NCBI RefSeq assembly: GCF_900115065.1
Contig: NZ_FOVE01000006.1
Coordinates: 62,001 to 126,000, forward strand
Reading direction: 5' to 3'
Length of the DNA stretch: 64,000 nt
From: Formivibrio citricus
GTDB taxonomy: Bacteria > Pseudomonadota > Gammaproteobacteria > Burkholderiales > Chitinibacteraceae
The notes under the pieces: model-generated
What the model saw: the letters and a program-made list of their open reading frames with translations, nothing else
Told to the model about the DNA's origin: nothing
Databases searched by the model: none
Shown here: in pieces, positions 56,117 to 64,000 of the stretch
Layout: each line of letters starts with the position of its first letter
Position numbering within the stretch: position 1 is the stretch's first letter
Position numbers and translations under genes: made by a program

Positions 56117-57307
56117 ATGAGCGGACCCCAGCCTTTGTTGCGGCGCTGCAAGAAATGCGGCCTGCCAGAAACCTATGAAACCATCGAATATGATGCCGAG
56201 GGAGTTTGCAATATTTGCCGGGGATCTGAGCACAAGCAGCAGGCGATAGACTGGGTTGAGCGGAAAATACTGCTCGACAAATTGATTGAAAAGTATCGCG
56301 GCAAGGCCGATTACGATTGTATCGTGCCCTTTTCCGGGGGCAAGGACAGTACATTCCAGTTGTACTACCTGATGAAGGAATACAACCTGAAACCACTGGT
56401 CGTGCGCTTCAATCATGGCTTCATGCGCCAGGTGGTGGAAGAAAACAACCAACGCACTTTCAAGAAATTGGGCGTGGATGTGCTCGAGTTCACGCCCAAC
56501 TGGAGAGTGGTCAAGAAACTGATGCTGGAATCATTCGTTCGCAAAACGGATTTTTGCTGGCATTGCCATACGGGGATTTACTCATATCCACTGCGGGTCG
56601 CGCTCATGTACAAAGTGCCTCTTGTATTCTGGGGCGAACCCCAATCGGAAATTACCGCCTACTACGATTACCTCAATGATGAAATCGAATACGAGGACGA
56701 CAAGAAATTCAACATGCTGAGAACACTGGGCATCACCGCGGAAGACATGCACGGCATGATCGACCGGCCGGACGATCCGGTCGACAGGCGCGACCTGATT
56801 CCCTATACCTTCCCGGATGTGAAGGAACTCAAAGCATTGCGTTACTGCTCCGTGCCCCTCGGCAGTTTCATTCCGTGGGATTACACCAAAAACACGGAAT
56901 TGATCAAACGGGAGCTGGGGTGGCAGGCGGACGAACTGGAAGGCGTACCGCGCGGCATCAACGAGCATGGAGAAAAAATCGAATGCTTCATGCAAGGCGT
57001 GCGTGACTACATCAAGTATCTGAAACGCGGTTACAGCCGGGTTGCGCAGATCGACGCCTTCCATGTGCGCGCTGGACGCATGTCCCCGGCAGAAGCGGTA
57101 AAAATGAACGCCGAGTTTGATGGCCGCAAGCCACACTCGCTTGAAGTATTCCTGGAATACGTCGGGCTGACAGAGGAAGAATTCAACAAGATCGTAGCGC
57201 AGATGGTAATCCCGCCGCACCAGCCCGACTTCGCCAACATCCCGATGGCAAACAAAGCTTGGGATTTCGATCAATGGTACCGGGAAGACAACCGCAAAAA
57301 ATCATGA
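56117..57307 (+). CDS. N-acetyl sugar amidotransferase (PseA/PtmG/WbpG family), copy 1
   Basis: A ~396-residue ATP-dependent amidotransferase. Two CxxC pairs near the N-terminus (CKKCGLP, CNICRG) probably bind zinc, and the PP-loop PFSGGKDST lies near residue 75. The family turns an N-acetyl group into an acetamidino group using ammonia supplied by HisH/HisF-like partners, both encoded immediately downstream. PtmG does this for legionaminic acid and PseA for pseudaminic acid. The ATG at 56117 has GAGAG upstream; 56099 is an alternative. It overlaps hisH-like by four bases. Confidence 0.88.
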   Translation: MSGPQPLLRRCKKCGLPETYETIEYDAEGVCNICRGSEHKQQAIDWVERKILLDKLIEKYRGKADYDCIVPFSGGKDSTFQLYYLMKEYNLKPLVVRFNHGFMRQVVEENNQRTFKKLGVDVLEFTPNWRVVKKLMLESFVRKTDFCWHCHTGIYSYPLRVALMYKVPLVFWGEPQSEITAYYDYLNDEIEYEDDKKFNMLRTLGITAEDMHGMIDRPDDPVDRRDLIPYTFPDVKELKALRYCSVPLGSFIPWDYTKNTELIKRELGWQADELEGVPRGINEHGEKIECFMQGVRDYIKYLKRGYSRVAQIDAFHVRAGRMSPAEAVKMNAEFDGRKPHSLEVFLEYVGLTEEEFNKIVAQMVIPPHQPDFANIPMANKAWDFDQWYREDNRKKS

Positions 57308-57921
57308 TCGGCATAGTGGATTACGGAGTAGGGAATCTTGCATCGGTGCGAAATGCATTTGACCGGGCAGGGTATGAGGCCGAGCTTTGCTCCCGGCAGG
57401 AGGAACTGGGCCAATACGAACGCTTGGTCCTGCCCGGCGTAGGCTCGTTTCGTTCCGCCATGGAACTGCTGGAGCAAGGCGGTTGGGTGCATGCACTGAA
57501 GACATATGCTGCAACAAAAAAACCGATGCTGGGAATTTGCCTTGGCATGCAACTTATGTTCGATTACGGCGAAGAGCATGGGGGTGCCGCCGGCTTGGGC
57601 CTGATTCCCGGAACCGTCGTTCACCTTGAGCCCGCAGCCCCCAACAAAGTGCCACATGTCGGCTGGAACAGCCTCAACCATGCCATGCGGCATTCGCTAC
57701 TGGAAGGCGTCAAGCCCGTGGTCGACTTTTACTTCGTCCACTCATACCACTGTGTGCCCAAAAACCCGGAGCATATTCTGGCAACATGTGATTTTGGCGG
57801 TGAATTTGTTGCAGCCGTAGTGGCAGGAAACGTAGCCGGTATGCAATTTCACCCGGAAAAAAGCCAGCCGGCCGGAATACGAATTCTGGAAAACTTTGCC
57901 GAGTGGGAGCCGCAATGCTGA
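57304..57921 (+). CDS. HisH-like glutamine amidotransferase for sugar amidination
   Basis: A 205-residue class I glutaminase that releases ammonia from glutamine. The nucleophile is Cys79 in GICLGMQLMF, with His183 and Glu185 in FHPEKS, so the triad is complete. It begins IGIVDYGVGN as in HisH. Its position between the amidotransferase and a catalytically altered HisF shows that it serves glycan amidination (compare HisH2 with WbpG), not histidine. It overlaps the previous gene by four bases and the next by seven. Confidence 0.9.
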   Translation: MIGIVDYGVGNLASVRNAFDRAGYEAELCSRQEELGQYERLVLPGVGSFRSAMELLEQGGWVHALKTYAATKKPMLGICLGMQLMFDYGEEHGGAAGLGLIPGTVVHLEPAAPNKVPHVGWNSLNHAMRHSLLEGVKPVVDFYFVHSYHCVPKNPEHILATCDFGGEFVAAVVAGNVAGMQFHPEKSQPAGIRILENFAEWEPQC

Positions 57922-58676
57922 AGAAGCGTGTGATTCCGGTCCTGCTGCTGCGCGATGGCCGGATGGCCAAAGGAGTCCAGTTTGGCAATTACCGGGATAC
58001 TGGCAACCCCAAGACTGCGGTGCGGATTTACAGCGCTCAGGACGCCGACGAACTGGTCTTTCTCGACATTCAGGCCAGTCTGCAATCGAGAACGGCGCTA
58101 CTCGAAATAATCAGGGAGGCGGCAACGGAGTGTTTCATGCCGCTGGCGGCCGGGGGCGGGATTGAATCGATCGACGATGTGCGGGAACTGTTGCTGGCCG
58201 GTGCCGATAAGGTGGTAGTCACCACAGCGGCAGTGACCAATCCGGGGCTGATCACTGCAATTTCCGAACGTTTCGGCAACCAGTGCGTAGTGGCTGGTAT
58301 CGATTACCGGTGCGATGCAGATGGCGCAAAGGTCTGGATTCGTTGCGGCACGGAAGCCACGCAGCTTGATCCTGTCGAGCATGCACGTAATCTGGCTGCT
58401 CTGGGCGCGGGCGAAATTTTCCTGAACTCGATTGATCATGACGGGTTGATGGACGGATACGATCTGGACATGGCTGAAAAAATAGCCTCGGCGGTATCCG
58501 TGCCCGTGATCGTATGCGGCGGCGCCGGAAATTTCATGCATCTGGCCGAACTGCTGAAAGATACTTCGGCCTCTGCGGCGGCCTGCGCCAGTCTGTTTCA
58601 TTTCGGGGATAACAATCCGATTCGCGCCAGATCCTATTTGCGGAATCTCGGCATCCCGATGAGAGTACTCAAATGA
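57915..58676 (+). CDS. HisF-like ammonia-channel subunit, copy 1 (Asp11 replaced by Leu)
   Basis: A 253-residue TIM barrel homologous to HisF, aligned without gaps at the N-terminus to authentic HisF. The catalytic general-acid/base Asp11 (motif CLDV) is Leu11 (VLLL), while Asp130 in GIDYR is kept. An imidazole-glycerol-phosphate cyclase needs both, so this is not a histidine enzyme. With HisH-like it probably channels ammonia to the amidotransferase. GTG at 57903 is possible, but ATG 57915 matches the family start. Confidence 0.88.
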   Translation: MLKKRVIPVLLLRDGRMAKGVQFGNYRDTGNPKTAVRIYSAQDADELVFLDIQASLQSRTALLEIIREAATECFMPLAAGGGIESIDDVRELLLAGADKVVVTTAAVTNPGLITAISERFGNQCVVAGIDYRCDADGAKVWIRCGTEATQLDPVEHARNLAALGAGEIFLNSIDHDGLMDGYDLDMAEKIASAVSVPVIVCGGAGNFMHLAELLKDTSASAAACASLFHFGDNNPIRARSYLRNLGIPMRVLK

Positions 58677-59329
58677 TGGATACCAGCCTGCCGCGCGACG
58701 GAATTGCGTCGTATATCCAAAGGCTTGTTTCCATGCATCTCCCGGATGGTTACGAGGGGTCTGAATTGCTTCGAATCGGTCTCGACAAAACGCTGGACCG
58801 GCTGGAGTACTGCTTTTCAAGAATTGAGCGCAAGTATTACAAACAAGGCGGAAAGCTCAAATTCGACCATATGAATGCCGATCACATGGCGGCTTTCCTC
58901 TATTTTCTCGGCAACACCATCTGGCAAGAAACCGGCGATACGGAATTGCCTACTCGGCTTTCCTACCTGAACAAGATCATGCATGGCATGGATCTTTTTT
59001 ACTCGGTGCGTATGCCGGAAATCTTTATGCTGGTTCACCCGGTAGGCACAGTGCTGGGGAATGCCGACTATGGCAATTATCTGGTGGTCTATCAGAATTG
59101 TACCGTTGGCGCTGTTACCAACGCCTACCCCAGATTCGGTACAGGAACAATTTTGTATTCCCGAAGCAGCGTGCTCGGCAACTGCAACATTGGGGATAAT
59201 GTCGTTTTTGCAGCTAACGCCATGATTGTTGATACCGATATCCCCGCAGATACGCTGGTACTCGGACAGCACCCGTCATGCCGCTGTGTACCCAACAAAA
59301 AGACCGTGTCGCAGCGCTGTTTCAATTAA
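58673..59329 (+). CDS. Serine-acetyltransferase-like hexapeptide-repeat acetyltransferase
   Basis: A 218-residue protein whose C-terminal third is a left-handed beta-helix (MLVHPVGTVLGNADYGNYLVV, then TVGAVTNAYPRFGTG, GNCNIGDNV, FAANAMIVDTDIP) as in serine acetyltransferase, preceded by a helical domain. It does not sit near cysteine genes. In this locus it may acetylate an amino or hydroxyl group of the sugar; a LegH-like role is possible. The start overlaps the hisF-like stop (ATGA). Confidence 0.78.
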   Translation: MMDTSLPRDGIASYIQRLVSMHLPDGYEGSELLRIGLDKTLDRLEYCFSRIERKYYKQGGKLKFDHMNADHMAAFLYFLGNTIWQETGDTELPTRLSYLNKIMHGMDLFYSVRMPEIFMLVHPVGTVLGNADYGNYLVVYQNCTVGAVTNAYPRFGTGTILYSRSSVLGNCNIGDNVVFAANAMIVDTDIPADTLVLGQHPSCRCVPNKKTVSQRCFN

Positions 59330-59346
59330 ATTGGCCGGAGTGAAAA

Positions 59347-60060
59347 TTGATTAATGACCTGAAGGTATTGGGCTTGGTTACTGCCCGGGGCGGATCAAAA
59401 GGTTTGCCAGGCAAAAATATCCGGGATCTGTGCGGCAAACCCCTGATCGCCTGGACAATCGATGCCGCACTTGCGGCAAAGTGTCTTGATGCCGTCGTGG
59501 TCAGCACCGATGATACTGCCATCGCCGAAGCTGCCAGTAATCACGGCGCCGAAGTGCCTTTCCTGCGCCCGGCTGAGCTTGCCGGCGATTCTGCATCGTC
59601 GATCGATGTGGTGATCCACGCTCTGGATTTTCTGGCGGCCGAGGGGAGGCACTTTGATCTGGTAGTGCTGCTGGAGCCAACATCACCGCTACGCGAGGTA
59701 TCGGATATTGTCGCGGGGCTTTCGCTCATGCAAGAACACCGAGCAAGCGCGGTGGTGAGCGTTTGCCGGGCGGAATGCACGCATCCCGCTTTCATGTACC
59801 GACAAAAAACGGATGGCCGGCTTGAACCCTTCCTGAAACGCCAGCCTACCGGATTGCGTCGGCAGGATATTGAGCCGCTGTATTTCCTGGAAGGAACTCT
59901 CTATGCCTCCAGAGTCGATGTACTAAGAGCGCGCCGTTCCTTCTATCACGATGACACGGTTGCCTATGAAGTGCCTAAATGGAAGTCGATCGAAATTGAC
60001 GATATTGACGACTTCACCATGGTTGAGGCGCTGATCAAACACAAAGGTTTGGCTAAATGA
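59347..60060 (+). CDS. legF: CMP-nonulosonate (CMP-legionaminate) synthetase, PtmB/LegF type
   Basis: A 237-residue cytidylyltransferase that activates the nonulosonic acid with CTP. The motif VTARGGSKGLPGKNIRDLCGKPL is the CMP-sugar synthetase signature, followed by VVVSTDD, LLEPTSPLR and a terminal SIEIDDIDDFTMVEALI. It starts at TTG with GGAG six to seven bases upstream. Its stop overlaps the start of the aminotransferase (ATGA). Specificity for legionaminic over pseudaminic acid is by PtmB resemblance. Confidence 0.9.
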   Translation: MINDLKVLGLVTARGGSKGLPGKNIRDLCGKPLIAWTIDAALAAKCLDAVVVSTDDTAIAEAASNHGAEVPFLRPAELAGDSASSIDVVIHALDFLAAEGRHFDLVVLLEPTSPLREVSDIVAGLSLMQEHRASAVVSVCRAECTHPAFMYRQKTDGRLEPFLKRQPTGLRRQDIEPLYFLEGTLYASRVDVLRARRSFYHDDTVAYEVPKWKSIEIDDIDDFTMVEALIKHKGLAK

Positions 60061-61412
60061 ACTATCAGGCAAGATTGAACCGGGTTATTCCCGGAGGCGC
60101 GCACACCTATTCGCGCGGGTTTGACCAATTCCCCGCCAATGCGCCGCAAATTCTGGAGCGGGGGGAAGGCGCATATGTCTGGGCGCCTGATGGAAAAAAA
60201 TACCTGGATTACGGCATGGCGCTGCGCGCCGTAACGCTGGGCTATGCTCATCCGTTAGTCAACGCGGCTGCCATTCGTGAAATCGAGCGAGGAAACAATC
60301 TGACCCGGGCCTCGCTGACGGAGCTGCAGGCAGCAGAATTGCTGGTGGATACCATCCCCGGCGCGGACATGGTCAAATTCGCAAAAAACGGCTCGAATGC
60401 TACTACTGCTGCGGCAAAGATTGCGAGAGCATATACCGGCCGCCGCTATGTCTGCGTTCCCCGGCAACATCCGTTTTTTTCATTCGATGACTGGTTCATC
60501 GGCACCACTGCACTACAAAGGGGTATTCCGGATGCCCATGCCGCGACCACGCTGGTATTTGATTACAATGACATCCAGTCTTTGCGGGGCCTTTTTGACC
60601 AGCATCCGGGTGAAATCGCTGCTGTGATGCTCGAGCCGGCGACAACAGTTACCCCTTGTGCGCCCGATTGCACGCATTTGCTGAGTTATGATGCCCCGTG
60701 CCGCAGCTGCGCTAATACCGGCAAAAATTTCCTGCATCAGGTTCAGGATTTGTGCCGGAAGGATGGTGCCCTCTTAATCCTTGATGAAATGATCACGGGG
60801 TTCCGTTGGCATTTGCAGGGCGCACAGACATATTTTGGCGTAGAGCCGGACATGAGCACCTTCGGGAAAGGCATGGCCAATGGTTTCTCGGTGGCCGCAG
60901 TAGCTGGCAAGCGCGAAATCATGGAAGTTGGCTCGATAGATAAGCCCGGAGAGGAAAGAACATTCCTGCTGTCGACCACGCATGGCGGTGAAATGTGCGG
61001 TTTGGGTGCATTTATCGAGACGGTGCGAATCTACAAGGAACAGGATGTTTGCCGGCATTTGTGGGCATACGGAGAAAAACTGCGCGACGGCATGACGCAG
61101 GCAGCAAGAGAATGCGGCATAGCGGATCATTTTATGATGGATGGCCCGGCAATATGCCTGAACTATCTCACCCGCGATGCCGAAGGCAAACCGTCGGCAA
61201 AATTCCGGACATTATTCAGCCAGGAAATGATTCGCCACGGAGTGCTGATGCCCTGGATCGCGGTCAGTTTTGCCCATGGCGAGAACGAGCTGGCCATGAC
61301 ATTGGAGGCAGCAAAGGCTGCCATGAAGATCTATGCCAATGCGTTGACCGACGGAATCGAGCAATATCTGGAAGGGCCGGAGATCAAGCCGGTTTTCCGC
61401 AGATACAACTGA
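60057..61412 (+). CDS. Class-III PLP aminotransferase with a four-cysteine insert
   Basis: A 451-residue fold-type I enzyme of the glutamate-1-semialdehyde aminomutase/class-III aminotransferase family. The N-terminus VIPGGAHTYSRGFDQFP, KFAKNGSNATTAA, LILDEMITGFRW and the PLP lysine in FGKGMANGF (Lys271) are seen. An unusual insert contains Cys201, Cys205, Cys215 and Cys218 (CAPDC and CRSC), possibly a metal site. No LegC-type (DegT/DnrJ/EryC1) aminotransferase is visible in the locus, so this enzyme may supply the amino group; that is inference. Confidence 0.85.
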   Translation: MNYQARLNRVIPGGAHTYSRGFDQFPANAPQILERGEGAYVWAPDGKKYLDYGMALRAVTLGYAHPLVNAAAIREIERGNNLTRASLTELQAAELLVDTIPGADMVKFAKNGSNATTAAAKIARAYTGRRYVCVPRQHPFFSFDDWFIGTTALQRGIPDAHAATTLVFDYNDIQSLRGLFDQHPGEIAAVMLEPATTVTPCAPDCTHLLSYDAPCRSCANTGKNFLHQVQDLCRKDGALLILDEMITGFRWHLQGAQTYFGVEPDMSTFGKGMANGFSVAAVAGKREIMEVGSIDKPGEERTFLLSTTHGGEMCGLGAFIETVRIYKEQDVCRHLWAYGEKLRDGMTQAARECGIADHFMMDGPAICLNYLTRDAEGKPSAKFRTLFSQEMIRHGVLMPWIAVSFAHGENELAMTLEAAKAAMKIYANALTDGIEQYLEGPEIKPVFRRYN

Positions 61413-61419
61413 GACGCTG

Positions 61420-62223
61420 ATGGCTACGCTGAATGATCTGATGCGAATGAATGGCCGCCGCGCCCTGATTACCGGCGCAGCGGGATCGCTGGGGTGCGTG
61501 ATCGCGGACACTCTGGCGGAGCTCGGCGCCGATCTGGTGCTGGTCGACCGCCCGGGGGCTGATCTGGCCGGGCTGGCCACGACGCTGGCTGACAAATGGG
61601 ACATACAGGTACAGACGGAATCCTGCGATCTTGAAAGCCAGGATAATCGTGACCGCCTGATCGGAGCTGCCCTGAAAGATAATGCGCGGCTGGATGTTCT
61701 GGTCAATAACGCGGCTTTTGTCGGCACAAGCGGCTTGCAAGGCTGGGCCTTGCCATTTGAACAGCAGACAGTTGAAACTTGGCGGCGCGCGATGGAAGTG
61801 AACGTAACCGCGGCTTTTGATCTGTGCAAACAGTTCGCGGTGAGTATGCGACAATCCCCTCACGCCAGTATCATCAATATCGGCTCGATCTACGGACAAT
61901 ACGGGCCGAATTGGCAGTTATACGAGGGAACGGCGATGGCGAACCCGGCGGCCTATGCCGCATCGAAAGGGGCGCTGATACAATTGACCCGATGGCTGGC
62001 CACGACGTTGGCGCCGAGTGTGCGCGTAAACTGCATCTCGCCAGGCGGGATTGCAAGAGGGCAGCCGGAAAGTTTTGTTGCAAGATACGAGGCACAAACC
62101 CCATTGGCCCGAATGGCCGTCGAAGACGACTTCCGTGGAGCGGTTGCTTACCTTGCCAGCGATCTTTCGCGGTATGTGACCGGGCAAAATCTGGCCGTCG
62201 ATGGGGGCTGGGGCGTGTGGTGA
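61420..62223 (+). CDS. ptmA: Short-chain dehydrogenase/reductase, PtmA type
   Basis: A 267-residue classical SDR. It has the cofactor motif TGAAGSLGCVIA, NNAAF, the catalytic Tyr-x3-Lys in YAASKGAL, SIYGQYG and a C-terminal VDGGWGVW typical of the family. It resembles PtmA of the Campylobacter flagellin glycan locus, whose exact step is not firmly established. It is seven bases after the aminotransferase gene and likely read with it. A hairpin follows the stop. Confidence 0.87.
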   Translation: MATLNDLMRMNGRRALITGAAGSLGCVIADTLAELGADLVLVDRPGADLAGLATTLADKWDIQVQTESCDLESQDNRDRLIGAALKDNARLDVLVNNAAFVGTSGLQGWALPFEQQTVETWRRAMEVNVTAAFDLCKQFAVSMRQSPHASIINIGSIYGQYGPNWQLYEGTAMANPAAYAASKGALIQLTRWLATTLAPSVRVNCISPGGIARGQPESFVARYEAQTPLARMAVEDDFRGAVAYLASDLSRYVTGQNLAVDGGWGVW

Positions 62224-62260
62224 TTGGCTCGGCCGATCTGCAAGCAGACAATTGAATTTG

Positions 62261-62294
62261 CAAATGCAGAGGTTCTCCCTCTGCATTTGATTTT
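62261..62294 (+). terminator. Terminator or attenuator hairpin
   Basis: A perfect 12-bp stem (62261-62272 with 62278-62289), five-base loop, followed by ATTTTG. It separates the first part of the locus from the second amidotransferase module. The T run is short. Confidence 0.7.
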
Positions 62295-62309
62295 GACCAA
62301 GGACCAGAA

Positions 62310-63551
62310 ATGAGCAATCCCAAACCGGATAACTTGGAGGCGTACTACGGACTCCCGCACGATGTGGTTTTCTGCAAGAAATGTTGCTATTCCAACCAGC
62401 GCCCTTCTTCTACCAAGGAATTCAACCATACCAAGGACAGCAAAAAGGTTACGCTGGCTTTTGATGAAGAGGGTGTCTGCGATGCCTGCCGGTTCGCAGA
62501 AAAAAAGGAAACCATCGACTGGAAAGCGCGCGAGGAGCAACTTCTGGAGTTGCTGGCCAAACATCGCCGTACCGATGGGGGCTATGACTGTATTGTTCCG
62601 GGTAGCGGTGGCAAGGATAGCGTCTACGCAGCGCATGTTCTTAAGTACAAATACGGAATGAATCCGTTGACTGTAACCTGGCCTCCAATCTTGTATACGG
62701 ATTACGGCTACCGCAATTTCCGTAATTGGATCGACATAGGCGGGTTTGACAATATCTCGTTCAACCAGAATGGGCGAGCCATGCGCACGTTGACGCGTCT
62801 GTCCATCGAAAACCTGTTTCATCCGTTCCAGACGTTCATCCTTGGACAGAAACAACTGGCCCCCAAGCTGGCGCTCAAATTTGGAATCCCGTTGATCTTC
62901 TATGGCGAACACGAAGCAGAATTTGGCAATCCGATCGCAGAGACCAATTCATCCCTGCAGGATAGTTCATATCATACCTATGACAACTTGGATGATTTGA
63001 TCCTCGGAGGCATTCCCATCCGGCAGCTGCGCGAAGATTACGGCCTGTCCCTCAATGAATTGATGCCTTTCCTTCCTGCCCCGCGGGAGGAATATGAAAG
63101 GGGTAAAGTAGAAGTCCAGTATCTGGGTTATTACCTGAAGTGGTTGCCTCAGGAGTCTTATTACTATGCCGTAAAGCACGCAGGGTTTGAGGCAAGGCCT
63201 CACCGGACGGATGGCACATATAGCAAGTATTTGGGCATTGACGACAAAATTGATGATCTCAATTATTACTGTTACTTCATCAAATTTGGTTTTGGTCATT
63301 GCACGGAAGATGCTTCACAAGAAATCCGTAATGGCCACATCACTCGTGACGAAGGCAAGGCATTGGTTGCTCGCTTCGATGGAGAGTTCCCGGAGCGCTA
63401 CTTCATGGATGTCATGAATCATCTAGGCATGGACCCGGATTATTTCCGCAATGAACTTACCGACAAATTCCGCTCGCCGCACCTATGGGTTAAGGATAAT
63501 GGCATTTGGAAGTTGCGGCACAACATCAATGGCACAGGCTACAACGACTGA
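62310..63551 (+). CDS. N-acetyl sugar amidotransferase (WbuX/WbpG family), copy 2
   Basis: A 413-residue ATP-dependent amidotransferase with zinc-type CxxC pairs (CKKC, then CDAC) near the N-terminus and the PP-loop PGSGGKDS near residue 97. It is clearly a paralogue of the gene at 56117, but the two differ over most of their length. It belongs to the WbuX/WbpG class that amidates N-acetyl sugars. It is followed nine bases later by a second HisF-like gene; a HisH-like partner may lie beyond the window edge. A locus with two such genes suggests two amidation sites or two sugars. Confidence 0.88.
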   Translation: MSNPKPDNLEAYYGLPHDVVFCKKCCYSNQRPSSTKEFNHTKDSKKVTLAFDEEGVCDACRFAEKKETIDWKAREEQLLELLAKHRRTDGGYDCIVPGSGGKDSVYAAHVLKYKYGMNPLTVTWPPILYTDYGYRNFRNWIDIGGFDNISFNQNGRAMRTLTRLSIENLFHPFQTFILGQKQLAPKLALKFGIPLIFYGEHEAEFGNPIAETNSSLQDSSYHTYDNLDDLILGGIPIRQLREDYGLSLNELMPFLPAPREEYERGKVEVQYLGYYLKWLPQESYYYAVKHAGFEARPHRTDGTYSKYLGIDDKIDDLNYYCYFIKFGFGHCTEDASQEIRNGHITRDEGKALVARFDGEFPERYFMDVMNHLGMDPDYFRNELTDKFRSPHLWVKDNGIWKLRHNINGTGYND

Positions 63552-63559
63552 TCGGGCAC

Positions 63560-64000
63560 ATGAACAAAAATATAAGATTGATCGCGCGTCTGGATATCAA
63601 AGGGCCCAATCTGATCAAGGGCATTCACCTTGAGGGGCTGCGCGTGATTGGCTCTCCTTATGAACACGCCTTGCGCTATTACCAGCAAGGCGCTGATGAA
63701 CTGATTTACATGGATTGTGTAGCCAGCCTGTATGGGCGGAACCACTTGGGCGACATTATCAGGGAGGCTGCACGCGATATTTTTGTTCCGCTCACCGTAG
63801 GCGGTGGTATTCGCTCGGTCGACGATGCAACGCAAATTCTCCGCGCAGGCGCGGACAAGGTGGCAATCAATACTGCTGCGGTAGCCAACCCGGGGTTGAT
63901 CAGTGAAATATCGCGCCAGTTCGGCAGCCAGTGCATGGTTTTATCGGTAGAGGCCAAGCAAGTAGGCGAAGGGAAATGGCAGGTATTCACGGACAATGGC
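63560..64000 (+). CDS. HisF-like ammonia-channel subunit, copy 2, 5' part (Asp130 replaced by Glu)
   Basis: The first 147 residues of a HisF-like TIM barrel; the rest is outside the window. At the N-terminus Asp12 (ARLDI) corresponds to HisF Asp11 and is kept. The counterpart of Asp130 is Glu131 (SVEAK), so the second catalytic residue is altered. This is the reverse of copy 1. It follows the second amidotransferase by eight bases and should supply ammonia to it. Confidence 0.88.
   Translation, partial: MNKNIRLIARLDIKGPNLIKGIHLEGLRVIGSPYEHALRYYQQGADELIYMDCVASLYGRNHLGDIIREAARDIFVPLTVGGGIRSVDDATQILRAGADKVAINTAAVANPGLISEISRQFGSQCMVLSVEAKQVGEGKWQVFTDNG

Noticed and set aside
57304-58676. hisH and hisF as histidine biosynthesis genes
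   Set aside because: The neighbours are sugar amidotransferases, HisF copy 1 lacks catalytic Asp11, and no other his gene is near. They are better read as ammonia suppliers for glycan amidination.

Overview
The window reads as chromosomal DNA of a betaproteobacterium, most likely from the Rhodocyclales or a close relative. The reasons are high GC with dense short-spaced operons, the def/fmt and LysM-dprA-topA neighbourhood, the degQ-nif3-petA-petB order, a fused FAD/Fe-S dehydrogenase of the DUF3683 type, and many c-di-GMP proteins. No rRNA, CRISPR array, intact insertion sequence or phage was seen. One tRNA-Thr(CGT) is present with a good promoter and a terminator.

Region 1 (1-6.4 kb) holds the 3' end of mtgA and then a tight signalling operon: a membrane-anchored Ser/Thr kinase, a PP2C phosphatase, a two-FHA protein, a metallo-beta-lactamase-fold hydrolase and a GAF-fused GspE/PilB-type ATPase. 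A 270-bp MITE-like element sits between the last two genes and supplies part of the stop codon of the first. Region 2 (6.4-10.4 kb) holds three small secreted proteins, two of them between two copies of a 167-bp repeat, followed by a GAF/HD-GYP phosphodiesterase and a small hypothetical gene. Region 3 (10.4-34.5 kb) is mostly housekeeping genes (HIT, DUF1275, SulP, FAD/Fe-S dehydrogenase, yebC, fmt, def, LysM, dprA, topA) mixed with three more c-di-GMP proteins and a tandem TPR pair. Region 4 (34.7-44.9 kb) carries a gltIJKL-type amino-acid ABC operon, a second orphan ATPase, the tRNA, a 2-hydroxyacid dehydrogenase, a DegS/AlgW-like protease, nif3, a small lipoprotein, and petA-petB. The Rieske protein and cytochrome b of this pair have unusual quinol-site residues, and no cytochrome c1 gene follows.

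Region 5 (44.9 kb to the window edge) is a nonulosonic-acid (legionaminic/pseudaminic-type sialic acid) surface-glycan locus that is still open at the right edge. It encodes a LegB-type dehydratase, a LegI/NeuB synthase, a LegG/NeuC epimerase, a sugar formyltransferase paired with a PIG-L deacetylase, a PglK-like ABC flippase, a PseB-type dehydratase, a pseudaminic-acid-associated methylase, a large glycosyltransferase-like protein, a PtmE-type nucleotidyltransferase, a PtmG/PseA-type amidotransferase with HisH- and HisF-like ammonia partners, a serine-acetyltransferase-like protein, a PtmB/LegF CMP-sugar synthetase, a class-III aminotransferase, a PtmA-type reductase, and a second amidotransferase with a second HisF. 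Many of these genes overlap by four bases (ATGA).

The predicted product is a CMP-activated nonulosonate carrying an amidino group, possibly with N-formyl and methyl groups. The most notable points are two amidotransferase modules whose HisF subunits have each lost a different one of the two catalytic aspartates, the presence of both LegB- and PseB-type dehydratases without a LegC/PseC aminotransferase in view, and the abrupt replacement of petC by the glycan locus.
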